Part shown: positions 44,001 through 51,488 of the stretch, in pieces
Layout of the letters: each line of letters begins with the position of its first letter
How positions within the stretch are numbered: position 1 is the first letter of the stretch
Assembly: GCA_001939145.1 (NCBI GenBank)
Contig: LSRX01000296.1
Coordinates: 430,247 to 494,246, forward strand
Origin: Symbiodinium microadriaticum
Taxonomy: Eukaryota > Sar > Dinophyceae > Suessiales > Symbiodiniaceae
Length of the DNA: 64,000 nucleotides
Reading direction: 5' to 3'
Notes under the pieces: model-generated
The model's database searches: none
The model's input: only the letters and a program-made list of their open reading frames with translations
Told to the model about the DNA's origin: nothing
Translations under genes and position numbers: made by a program

Positions 44001-46416
44001 AAATTTCGTGCATTTACGATTTTCTTTTTTAGGATGAGTGGCGCCAGGAAGTCGCCGATGCCGTTGTGGATTGCAAAGCAGGTTGCTCGTCGTAGCTGGG
44101 AGGAGGTCGAAGGCGGGGCCGAAGCACCGACTGGATCTCGTGCAATTTCTCAAACATCCCTGGGCGAACGTATCTAGCAGGCGCTGGACGAGTCATTTGC
44201 CTTTGCCCTTGCAGACAATACGCAAGTTTCGGAAGGACCAGTGGCAAGTGGCCAGTTGGATTCCGAACCGGCCCAAGCAGTGAAGCTAGAGACAGATGAC
44301 CAGCAAGCGGTGCAGGATCTGCTTGGTTTCACAAAACGCAGAAGACTCACACCAGTCGCAATGAAAACCAGCCGGGCCTTTGACAACATGTTGGAGTTGT
44401 CTGAAGCCACAGCTGGTGCATTGCCAGAAAAACCTCCATCAGCCTGGGCCGAGACAAAAGACCGTTCTGCAACACACAACTTATCTGCTTGGGTTCGTGA
44501 AAGAGGGCCAGCCCTGCAGCAGGTTTGACAGTTTACCGAACACGGTACCACGATTTACTGCGCAGTTTCGTATCCTAAGCCAGAACACTTGGCGTTCCGA
44601 CGCTGCTGTGTTGAATGGCATCGCTCAAACTCTGCAGCAGTACAACCACTAGAGTTCTCACCGGAAGCTGTTGTAGGGTTGTAAGCTTTGGGCTTGGGTT
44701 TTTTGTGTGGTTTTGCTTAAAAGTCTGCGGTGTTTTTGCGTAAACCGTGCTTTATGCATGAAACTTGATACCGTCCGTCTTCTGTTTATCCTACTGCATG
44801 TACATCCTGTCCAGGGTGCCCTTCGAGATCCGCATGCCCGAATAATCCTGAAGCCCCTGCCAGCACGCCGTGCGGCTTCTGGAGAAGATCCGGAACCAAT
44901 CCTTGCGACCACCGCCGAAGCAGTGCCCTGCAGGGTTTCTGTTGAGGGTTCGAGGTATAGGTTTGCGGTTTCGGCTCCTCGTGTGACCACTAGGGTTTCA
45001 GAGTCACTCTTCAGGGATGCAGACATGTGGGCGGTTCGAGGCTTCAGTTCGGAGGTTCGGGTTCACGCTTGATTCTAGGCCCACGTACCGGTCACAGTTA
45101 CTTACAAATAAGGGGGCAGAGTCCAGCGTGCCGGCGCTCCAGTTCGAAGGCCCATCCGATGTGGCTTCGGGTTTGCAGGTTGATGGTTCAGGTTTTTTTG
45201 TGTGAGCTTTTATGGGTTTGGGGTAGTCTCCAAGGCAACGTGCCGCTCAGCTCAATCCGTTTCAAGTTGTGGCAACCACGCGGCAACCCTGAAGAAACCC
45301 TTACCCCAGGCCATATACACCCCAAGTCCCACATCCGAAAGTCTCCGGGGAGACTTCGCAAATGTCTTAAGTATTCATTTTATAGGTAGCGACGCTTCAG
45401 GCTCGTGCATCGCTCGTTTTGAAAACTCCCCCATCCTGCTGGTAGAACCTCGAGCCCTGTAATAAAGGTCGCAGGCTTCTAGAAACCTTCGACAGTGTCC
45501 GCAGCAGGGGTTGGAGTGAGGGGTTTACAGTAGAAAGACACAGGTATTCGGAGGAGCTCGCCCCGATGTGCCACAAGATGCTGAAGCCGCAGTCTGAAAT
45601 CCCGACGGCTTGAGCACTTAGGTTTAAAGCTTAAAGTGTTGGAATGAACGTTGCTGCTGGATGGTTTGGAGTTTGCAAGTCTCGGTAGCTTTCCCCTGGG
45701 GTTCAGTGGTTAAGCTCCCCTTCTAGTTGTGTCACGACCTGAAGCCCGCAGGGGCACGAAACTCCAAGTCGAAAAATCTAGGAGTTGACAAAGAGGCTCC
45801 GACAAGGGAGCTTAAGTTCAGTGCGAAGTATCTTGGGCCTGGGGTTATTTCGATTGAGGACTGGTCTTTTCTCAATGTCCTAAACTGAAGCAGGACCTTC
45901 AGGACATGGCAGCCTGCACCCCAAGTGCAGGTTCCTACCTGAATCGTTAGCATGACTAAGCTCTCTGCGTTTGCTTTTGATGGTTTCCATCATCGCACCT
46001 CTGGAAGTCTTGTGAACTTGTAGCTCAATTCCCTTAAAGCACCGGCGCAGCGCCACAAAATCATACGACGTCGTACAGACTCAAGCCCTAAATCTTCCAG
46101 CCTGCAGGATTTGTTGACAAGCCTTACGCGCGTAGCGAGCTTCAACAGCACAAGACCCGCAACCTTGAACCCCAAACTCCCCAAGCCTGAAACCTTTGAA
46201 CGACACCCCCCCTCTTTTCTTCAAAGCAACCCTTCATAGCCTTCATGAAGAGACCCGATCTTCAAAGGGCCCCGATCGACCCGAGGCGGGAGCCGCAGAG
46301 CCGCGCCACGGCCGAGGAGCTCCTCCAAACGCCCTTCGTGCAAGCCAGGAGCCTCTTCGCCGGAGGGCCTTCGCCGGAGGGCCTTTCGGGTGTCGCGTCC
46401 TGCCTCGAGTCTTAAT
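28951..46416 (+). CDS. NEK-like Ser/Thr protein kinase, exons scattered over 17 kb
   Basis: Kinase subdomains appear in order on the + strand: Gly loop and ATP-anchor Lys (QGRFGVSLLIKDVES...MMKTID, N1), alpha-C helix (GAERSELLREL, N2), hinge (RLCLVMDYLPR, N3), catalytic loop (TLHRDLRTK, N4), SPE motif (LRYRSPELLMEPE, N5), subdomain IX (SDMWAMGIILC, N6) and the C-lobe end (RATAEELLQTPFV, N7). 'KTID', 'HRDL.TK(N)' and 'SPE' instead of 'APE' are typical of the NEK family, which acts in cell cycle and cilia; this is inference from motifs. N5-N6 join in phase 0 and N1-N2 read MMKTID-VKVAALNG. Missing: the beta4-5 segment, helix E, DFG and subdomain X. The interval also contains a complete UBL/RCC1-like gene and a nuclease-like gene on the same strand. 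Two kinases could be mixed here, but the non-overlapping order of subdomains argues for one. Confidence 0.6.
29634..29680. repeat. Short CCCCTAAAC array
   Basis: Five or so units of CCCCTAAA(C)/CCCCTAAGC just before exon N2. A degenerate telomere-like word of the kind seen in most introns here. Confidence 0.7.
29715..29771 (+). CDS. NEK-like kinase exon N2 (alpha-C)
   Basis: After CCCCAG. Reads (V)KVAALNGAERSELLREL then R. The Glu of ELLREL would be the alpha-C salt-bridge partner. Ends CGAG|GCTTCG (AG|GC donor). Confidence 0.6.
29772..31040 (+). other. Intron-like stretch before the UBL/RCC1-like gene
   Basis: GGGTTT-rich. A short frame at about 30086-30132 reads AARLMDPKHRDLRCRHRDQA after AGCG. 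It could hold part of the missing kinase N-lobe, but the resemblance is too weak to call. Confidence 0.3.
31041..31552 (+). CDS. UBL/RCC1-like exon 1
   Basis: Ubiquitin-like domain, then repeats 1 (AFAAIRPDGRVVTWG) and 2 (AFAALRCDGSVVSWG). Ends in VQDQ(L) with donor CT|GTGCCT. ATG 31041 is chosen because the ubiquitin-like strand starts at once; an upstream GTG frame is not needed. Confidence 0.85.
31041..33346 (+). CDS. Ubiquitin-like domain + ten RCC1/HERC-type repeats
   Basis: ATG 31041 opens a ubiquitin-like fold (MAATIYATLLSGRAVRLQIS...; residues 1-75, with a TVNDLRQLAQQSLGV helix). It is followed by ten ~50-residue repeats with core AFAA(I/L)R.DG.VV(T/S)WG and linker GGDSS.VQDQL. Five exons: 31041-31552, 31676-32276, 32351-about 32470, about 32867-32975 and 33137-33346. 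Introns 1 and 4 are GT-AG. Intron 2 uses a GC donor, and correcting it restores the repeat register (DQLVEVLELCASS). Exons 4 and 5 each hold about one repeat. Proteins of this make-up are usually annotated in dinoflagellates as HERC-like E3 ligases, but no HECT domain is seen here. A scaffold or beta-propeller-like role is inferred. The stop at 33344 may be read-through into an intron. It lies inside the NEK-like kinase's N2-N3 interval. Confidence 0.85.
31676..32276 (+). CDS. UBL/RCC1-like exon 2, five repeats
   Basis: After CTCAG. Repeats 3-7 (AFAALRADGRVVSWG through AFAALRHDGSVATWG). One repeat has a divergent linker (GPGACCDEVQEQL). Ends GTAGAG|GCCCCC (GC donor). Confidence 0.85.
32351..32470 (+). 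CDS. UBL/RCC1-like exon 3, one repeat
   Basis: After CGCCAG. Reads VLELCASSRAFAALRRDQRV then VAWG, and FGGDCSSVQEQLN. The donor after AAC is not clear. Confidence 0.75.
32590..32645. repeat. TTTAGGG words in intron 3
   Basis: Four TTTAGGG/TTTAGAGG units in the RCC1-like gene's third intron. Confidence 0.6.
32867..32975 (+). CDS. UBL/RCC1-like exon 4, one repeat
   Basis: Reads DVESLKASGCAFAALRRDGR then VVTWG and GGDSSE, ending GAG|GTGGGG (GT donor). Its 5' boundary is approximate. Confidence 0.8.
33137..33346 (+). CDS. UBL/RCC1-like exon 5, last repeat
   Basis: After CCCCAG. Reads VQEQLTEVTQIWASSRAFAA, VRMDGRLVTWG and GGDSSAVEGQLQ, then 21 unremarkable codons to TAG 33344. Phase 0 with exon 4 (GGDSSE|VQEQL). 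Confidence 0.8.
   Translation, partial: VQEQLTEVTQIWASSRAFAAVRMDGRLVTWGDALHGGDSSAVEGQLQCTPEPLPSAEASGSSRTQGICL
33347..35171. other. No recognised gene
   Basis: Frames at 33915-34226 and 34710-35117 are protein-like in places but have no domain. The palindromic element at 35072-35130 is the only clear structure. Confidence 0.4.
35072..35130. mobile_element. 59 bp perfect palindrome, family copy 2
   Basis: Arms of 19 identical bases, TAAGGAATATACCTTAAAT at 35072-35090 and its reverse complement at 35112-35130, around a 21-base centre containing TATAGGGGCCTTAATA. The arm word 'aaggaatatacc' occurs in the 61960 copy and the centre word in the 41043 element. Confidence 0.75.
35172..35207 (+). CDS. 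NEK-like kinase exon N3 (hinge)
   Basis: After GTTGCAG. Reads (G)RLCLVMDYLPR plus one base, then AG|GC donor. Typical hinge strand 'L.LVMdY...G'. 36 nt. Confidence 0.65.
35208..37083. other. Intron-like, no recognised exon
   Basis: GGGTTT/CCGAAG-rich sequence. The 228-codon minus-strand frame at 35693-36379 lacks any domain and is treated as chance. Confidence 0.45.
37084..37116 (+). CDS. NEK-like kinase exon N4 (catalytic loop)
   Basis: After CACAG. Reads (c)CGTLHRDLRT plus AA, then GC donor (AA|GCGCCC). If the next exon starts with G plus an Asn codon this gives HRDLRTKN, the NEK catalytic loop with catalytic Asp. Reading on gives ...KRPPGED, which would lose the Asn. 33 nt. Confidence 0.5.
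38516..38700. repeat. CCTA/TCTA and TACATA microsatellite
   Basis: (CTAC)n at about 38519-38550, (TATC)n at 38548-38575, then TACATA/TATG text. Confidence 0.9.
39689..39729. repeat. CCCTAAA array
   Basis: Six 7-mer units, telomere-like, about 50 bp before kinase exon N5. Confidence 0.85.
39780..39834 (+). CDS. NEK-like kinase exon N5 (SPE motif)
   Basis: After GAGCCAG. Reads PNLDALRYRSPELLMEPE and ends GAG|GCGCGT (GC donor). 'SPE' replaces the usual APE. Joins N6 in phase 0 as SPELLMEPE|AHTAASDMW. Confidence 0.7.
40476..40556. repeat. Degenerate CCCTAAA array
   Basis: Nine or so CCCTAAAA, CCCTAAC and CCCCTAAA units. Confidence 0.8.
40647..40990. repeat. TATAC pentanucleotide satellite with one N
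   Basis: About 65 units of ACTAT/TATAC. The 3' third drifts to AATATACTATA variants. An undetermined base at 40715 and length breaks (TATATAC) suggest assembly uncertainty. Confidence 0.95.
41043..41195. mobile_element. Compound foldback element, three copies of one arm
   Basis: Arm 41043-41071 (starting TAGGGGCCTTAATAATTAG) is the exact reverse complement of 41110-41138 over 29 bases. A third copy, 41140-41195, is the near-exact inverse of the longer segment 41043-41098, including 'ccttagtataattatagta'. The word TAGGGGCCTTAATA is shared with the 35072 palindrome. No ORF. Confidence 0.75.
41298..41345 (+). CDS. NEK-like kinase exon N6 (subdomain IX)
   Basis: After TGCCAG. Reads AHTAASDMWAMGIILC then GC donor (TGC|GCC). 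Conserved D and W-A-x-G of subdomain IX are present. 48 nt, phase 0 both ends. Confidence 0.75.
41967..42196 (+). pseudogene. Nuclease-like exon 1 (active-site segment)
   Basis: GYACRTEGCVYSECDGLAGC then ID and LVLIDWKRSK carry the predicted metal-binding Asp and D-x-K. The frame then changes inside a run of four C at about 42124 to continue as PLQHLDDCARNHYRLQLNVC. Ends GCA|GCTTGA (GC donor). Confidence 0.6.
42360..42850 (+). pseudogene. Nuclease-like exon 2, with a frame change
   Basis: Phase 0 with exon 1 (KYIA|VEKRYAW). After MYV the frame shifts by one missing base in GTAGGGTGC to read VLAHLHPDNAASGLFVDTVP and an alpha-helical MASEVAAMMREH. The frame stays open to 42850. Another frame (42605-43083, GRNSYGDVYRMLQSAGWKPV) is more protein-like after about 42860, so a further splice or shift is likely. 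Confidence 0.5.
43272..44177 (+). other. Long ORF, part of the nuclease-like locus
   Basis: Open for 301 codons. The middle is a CA repeat (43662-43682) coding poly-Thr/His. Protein-like parts are PIPVPLDLLFPDDPIDVMFV and ELLRRHAELLACQPALKHIV. Probably exon fragments rather than one continuous exon. Confidence 0.4.
44181..44528 (+). CDS. Exon-like ORF, acidic C-terminal region
   Basis: After TAGCAG. Reads ALDESFAFALADNTQVSEGP, then Glu/Gln-rich sequence, a basic patch TKRRRLTPVAMKTSRAF (possible nuclear-localisation signal) and a helix, ending at TGA 44526. Coding character is good. Family unknown; likely the last exon of the nuclease-like gene. Confidence 0.5.
   Translation, partial: ALDESFAFALADNTQVSEGPVASGQLDSEPAQAVKLETDDQQAVQDLLGFTKRRRLTPVAMKTSRAFDNMLELSEATAGALPEKPPSAWAETKDRSATHNLSAWVRERGPALQQV
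44529..46267. other. No recognised exon
   Basis: Intron-like sequence. ORFs at 44707-45072 and 45027-45389 have no recognised domain. Confidence 0.4.
46268..46416 (+). CDS. NEK-like kinase exon N7 (C-lobe end)
   Basis: After CAAAG (or after GCCGCAG at 46296). Reads APIDPRREPQSRATAEELLQ then TPFVQARSLF. 'DP..R.TAEELL.TPFV' is the final kinase helix. The frame runs to TAA 46414, but CAA|GCC offers a GC donor, so the chain may continue into the exons at 46.7 kb. Confidence 0.7.
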
Positions 46417-46704
46417 GGAAGCGTCGCTTTGTGTCTGAAGAGTTATCGGCCCCTTCTTGGTGATTCACGGTGCTGGGGGGCTTGATGAGGCTTTTTGGGT
46501 TTTAGGAAACGCGGTTTCAGGGTTTGGGGGGGGGGGGGTGTTGGCTTGCTGTCTTAGGTGTTAGAGTGCAGGGTTTTGGATGTCGCTGCGCCTGTGCTCT
46601 TGAACTGATCTGCTGGCTTCGGGTATGTTGGTGGCACGGACCCCGAAGCCCTCCAGTGAGCCTCGGTTTCGGATGTCACTCCTTGGGTCCCCTTTCTGAA
46701 AGCA

Positions 46705-47009
46705 GGATCGTGTCGCTGCTAGATGCGGAGCTGGATGATGCGGCAGCAGGTTCGATGGCCGGCTGTTGACCTCTGACTGCTCATAGGCTTGAGTAGAATA
46801 CTTAGGTATCGGTGGCTGTCGGTGCTGTAGCCTGTCGTGGCTGAGGCTGCAACGTATGTTGGCTGTCCCGAGCCGTAAAGCATGAACCCCAAGTTCTTAC
46901 ATCCAAGCTTTGCAGGCCAGACTCTTGAAACCCGCATGGAGTCACTGAGCCGCAGGAATTTTGCGGCCCAGTATGACCTCTGCTTCAGAAGGTTCATGGC
47001 GAGTTACAG
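46705..47009 (+). CDS. Two linked exons, possible kinase tail
   Basis: Exon 46705-46754 (IVSLLDAELDDAAA plus one base, GT donor) joins exon 46916-47009 (after TTGCAG; QTLETRMESLSRRNFAAQYD then LCFRRFMASYR, GT donor AG|GTAGGT) with a restored Gly codon. The pair is clearly spliced coding sequence of helical character. It may be the C-terminal tail of the NEK-like kinase or a separate gene. Confidence 0.55.
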
Positions 47010-50000
47010 GTAGGTCTTTACGACCTCAGGGCCTTAGAGTATGAGGTTCAAGAGCTTAATGGATGAATATGTGGCTACCGGGAGGGTGAGCAGTGCCTCA
47101 CCAGATCTTACACATAGTGACATGACCCGGCGTACAACAATGAATCACAGGTTGCCAAAGTAGGCACGGTGCCCGGATGGTAAGATTTGATCTCCCAGCC
47201 CACACCCAACCCCCAAGAAAGGCTTCTCATGATTTTGGCGACCCTGAGATGGAGCGTGGCTCATGGTGAAGATGGGCGGGCTTGAGCAGGGCTGGACGCC
47301 GTTCGCTCGGGTGGCACAGCGATAAGAAACGCCGATGCTCCGCCGGGAGGAAGCCTCCGACATGGGAAACACGCCAGGTGTCGTCCGAGCTTGTTCAGCG
47401 AAACCCGAAGCACTAAACTCTGCTTCTGGTGAGGCGCTTTTCTGTGCAATGCACATCAATAAACGGCTTCTGAACGCTAACTCCTAAAGTCATGGACCCC
47501 AGCCGCCGAAAGTCCCTTTGCGGAAGGTGGCGCGGTCCCGGCTCAAGCTCTGTGCTGGAACTCGGCGGAGGATTCCGGCCCGAGGCGCGACAGCATGGTT
47601 TGGTCCAGGGGACTTGGGCTTTGGTGCTCCTGCGGGCAGTATCAGTTGCTGTGCAACCTCCATGAAGCCTTGCAAAACCCTGTGCTTGGGCACTAAACAC
47701 AGCGTCCTGCCGTAACAAAAAACCAAGCCCCAAAACCGCCGGACAGAAGCTCCACAGCCCATCAAGTCCAGATTCGTAGCCTGAGCTCCAAAATCCAGGG
47801 TTTCAGCCGCCGGCCGTCCTTCTTCCTTGTCCGAAAATGTTCCTTTTGCAGAGTTATAAGGATGGGACTTATAGCTCCAGTTTCAAGCACGGAGCCGGGC
47901 TACGTTTTGTAGAAGTGGTGATCCCAGGCAGCAAGGCAAAAGCCGAATCCCTAAAACCCTGAAGCCTGGTGCAAAGCACCAGCAGCGCTGAAGATCTAAG
48001 ATCTAAGCAACCCCCAAACGCTTCAAGCCTAGACCCAAAACCCATGGGAAGGCTTCAAAGGACTGAACTCCTGGGGACCCGAAACCCTAAACCGCCAAAG
48101 CCCCGTTACACCCCGTTGCGCCCCTTGAGCTTTCAACAGGTCCAAGGCCCTGGGCTGGCCAAGGCGCAAAGAGCGGCCACGGATCGAGGCTTTCTGTGGC
48201 AGGGCGGGGGAGGTAGGCGAGGGGGGGTTCCTCTTTTTTGAAGGATGGTTCGGCCAATGGGGGCTTGAGTCCTCCTGGGCGATTTGGATTTTACGTGTCA
48301 GTACTTTTGGGGTTGAGAGTTTGAGCTTCGAGGTGTTGGGGTTGCGGGATTTCAGGGATTTGGGGGAGGAGCAAATATGGCATGGTTCGGAAATCAGGGT
48401 CCAAAGCGTCTCTAGTTGCAGGAAGTTTCCATTTAGGAGTCGGGGTTTTTCTTGGCAGATGCAGGATGCTAGGGTCTATGAGTCTATGGTTCATGTTTGG
48501 CAGTGAGGGTCCAGAGTCTAGAGTTCAGGATTTAGGGTTCGGCATTTAAGGTTTGAGGTCTAGAAGATGGGAACAAGCATATTTGGGCATACCTACCACC
48601 AGCCAGGTGGGACCTAAGTATCGAATCAGAGTTAAGGTTAAAGGCTCTTAGGGAAGGGCGCTTGAGCCATTTCCTGCGTGACAGTAAAAGCCGGGGAGAA
48701 ACACAGACCAAGGTAAAGACGTAGTAGAGTTTCTGAAACCCCGAATGGAAAAAAATCAATCACCACAAGCCCCAATCCCAGAACCCCACAGCTGCCCCGG
48801 AAATTCCGCTCTGCTAGTGTTCCTTGGGATGTATGCGTGGTATCAGGGGTGGCTACGTCTCCGCGGCTTGGGATGGGGGGGGGGGCGATGGGGCTCACAG
48901 CAGGCTGTCAAGAAATAAGCCCAAACACCCCAAAAGCCCCAAGCCCTTCAAAACCCCAACACTGTTCGGCCGGTTCCTACGTCGCGTCCTTCCGCTTAGC
49001 TTTTGGCTCTGAGCCCTGCAGTCTGGCAGGGCCTCTCAAGAGCCCCCTGAGCCCCAAAGGCCCTCTGGAAGCCCGAATCTCTAAACTCAGCTCCAAAGCC
49101 TCTCAGGGCATTAGGGCAGTATAGGGCCGTATAGGGTTTGGAGTTGGGCCGATTCGGCCCCGAGAAACTGGCGTGTAGAATGCTTCTCGCGGCCTCAACT
49201 CTTGGAAAGCTTAGCTGTGGGGATTGCTGCAAGTGGCTGTGAACGGCGTGGGGCTTGAAGTCTAGGCTAGATAGGCTTCAGGGTAGTGCTTGCCTCGTAG
49301 ACTTTTCTTGCTTGGCTTCTGGCCTCCTTGTACATAGCCTTTGAGCTGCGAGCCTTTCGAGCCTCGAAGCGCCATGGGACAATGCCGAGGCCACAGCGGG
49401 TGGCCGTGGGGCCTCATGTTCGGGGTCTTTGTGAAAGCTTGCGAAGGGAATCCTCTGAGTTCATGGGTTCTGCAGAGGGAGGCGTAGGTTAAACCAGAAA
49501 TCTGTAGAGGTCCACTGTCCGACCTGAACTCTGCGCCTGAACTTCCTCAGGCCCGAACCCGAAGCCCAAGAGACTTCAACAAGAAGTGGAATCAAGGTGC
49601 CGAGTGTCGAACACGCAAACTCAGGCTTTGATCTGGCGCTCAACCCAAAACAATCCCTGAACACGGAAGCCCCAACACCGTCCACATCTTCGGACTCAGA
49701 ATTTGGTGGTTTTCGGGTGCGGCTCAGGGCCAAGTTCGAACCACACTGCGCACTCTCGAGTGTCACGGATGTGAAGCAAGACCGCCGCATATGGGTTGAG
49801 GGGTTCAAGGGGGGTTGGACACTTAGCGTTGAGGCTCCGGAAGCCTGCCACGGACGTGCCTCCAAGCATTCGCAGGTCTTCCGAGTGGGGGTTGGTTGCA
49901 TGTCTGGGGCGGCACCCTTCGTCTCCGATTTCTGAGGTTGCCCAGGCGTTGGGCCAGGCAGGAGAGAAGCTTCGTGTTTTTAGGCTTCTGTTTCATGCGG

Positions 50001-50124
50001 GACTAGCAGATGCAAACAGGACATCATGCATGTCGCACGTGCGAGTGCTGGTACGGTTGAGGGCTAGAGCAAGGGAGAGAGCGAGAGAAAGAGAGCGAGA
50101 GTGTGTGTGTGTGTGTGTGTGTGC

Positions 50125-50163
<39 letters not shown>

Positions 50164-51430
50164 CGTGCGCGCGTGCGATATACGCGACAGCCTCCCTGCC
50201 AAATTCACACGTGAACAGACCGTTCCCCATCATCAGCATCATCACCGTCATCACAAACTTCTGAAATGACCTGAAGCCTTGAGTCGAAACGGCCGCGATG
50301 GCCCGTCTTCTTGCCAGGATCAGAGCAGGAATGTAGGGCTGCCACCGAAGCTGTCGAAGACTCTCGGCCCCCAAACCCCCCAATCCTAACCTCTCAAACC
50401 CGAAAGCTTTACGTCGGTTCCGAAGTCGGCTTCAGCGGTGACAGGCCGCATCTACGAGGCACTCCGCTCTGGGCTCGGAAGCGCAGCCTACCACTTCTTG
50501 TAGAGTTTCGGGCTTTGGGGCTTTGTCTGGTCTTGGGGGCGCTTTCTCTTGTTTCGATACTGCCTGCTTAGGGGTGGAGGAGTTTGGGGTCTGCTTCATC
50601 TCGAAGGCAGTTGGCACAGTGCAGAGACGTTTTTGCACCAGAGGCTCAGGCTCGGGGTCAAAGCAGATCCGGGGCAGAGGGCCTGGAGTGTAGGTCAGAC
50701 TTTTCACGGTAGACTTCGAGGTGCTCACGGTGCGGACCCGCAGAATGTCAAAGTCTGAGGTGCCGGAAACGTGTTCGCTAGCCCAAGGTCTCCAAATCCC
50801 CAAACTCCAAATTAGTCTACGCAAAGCCCCTCAATCAAACCCCCCGTCAAAACAAAATCCAAAGCCAAAACAAGACCTTTTGAGGCCAGGCCACCCTGGC
50901 GCGGGCGGCAGGTCCCATGGACCTGAGCCCCTTGGGCGAAAAGTCATAGCCGTAGCAAACTAAGGGGGGCCTTCCTGAGGCCGACTATAAGGCTCCGAAG
51001 GGCAACGATGAGTTTTTTTTTGTTTTGAGGGTCGTCGCTCTGTAGGGGCGACTCTAAGGGTTTTGCTGCGGAGGCCACTACAAGCTTTCAGGCTTACTTG
51101 ACGGGGTCTTGAATAGTAGCAGCAGGGTTCGGGGCTTAGGGATTTGCGGGGTTTAGGGGTTTGCGGGTTTAGGTGAGGTTAAGGCACAGCGCTGAAGCCG
51201 ATACAGGTTCTTCCGTTTTTGCGGTGTGAACTTCAGAAGAAGCCGCAGAAGCACAGCCTCGTCGCACCCGAGGCGTTTTGCGACTCAACTTCGACCCATC
51301 CAGGCCGGCGAAGGAAGAGGGTTGCGTAGGGTGATATGGGGCATCGTATAGTATACAAAACTATGCTATACCGGCACTATCGGGTATTGTAGTATTGTAG
51401 GGTTTCTTGCATCCCGAATTTCTTGTCGAG
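47010..51430. other. No firm gene; GT microsatellite
   Basis: Intron-like text throughout. A frame at about 51239-51304 reads KKPQKHSLVAPEAFCDSTST and could be a 5' exon of the CDPK-like gene. The ORFs at 49461-49935 on both strands lack any domain. A (GT)n tract lies at 50100-50166. Confidence 0.4.
50100..50170. repeat. (GT)n microsatellite
   Basis: About 30 GT units with a few CG interruptions, preceded by a GAGA-rich tract at 50070-50100. Confidence 0.95.
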
Positions 51431-51488
51431 GCACTTCCGGCGCGTCTACCGCCTGGGCGCCCTTCTCGGGGAGGGCAGCTTCGGCTCG
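51431..51488 (+). CDS. CDPK-like exon C1 (Gly loop)
   Basis: After GTCGAG. Reads HFRRVYRLGALLGEGSFGS, then GT donor (TCG|GTGCCG). Joins C2 to complete GEGSFGSV. Confidence 0.8.

Larger units (their letters stand above)
41967..44528 (+). pseudogene. PD-(D/E)XK nuclease-like gene, frame-disrupted or intron-split
   Basis: From acceptor TTTAG at 41966 a frame reads RTEGCVYSECDGLAGCIDVA, then DGTLVLIDWKRSKS. The Asp of GCID and D-x-K of IDWK fit the PD-(D/E)XK nuclease core. A second frame gives HLDDCARNHYRLQLNVCKYI, then (after a GC-AG intron 42197-42359) VEKRYAWRVSAMYV, and a third frame LHPDNAASGLFVDTVPDMAS. This order is what I know from PD-(D/E)XK domains in protist and viral proteins. Two single-base shifts (about 42125 and 42401) break the frame, so it is a decayed copy, an assembly error or further small introns. 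Downstream ORFs (42605-43083; 43272-44177; exon-like 44181-44528 with an acidic C-terminus) may be its remaining part. It lies within the NEK-like kinase's N6-N7 interval. Confidence 0.55.
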
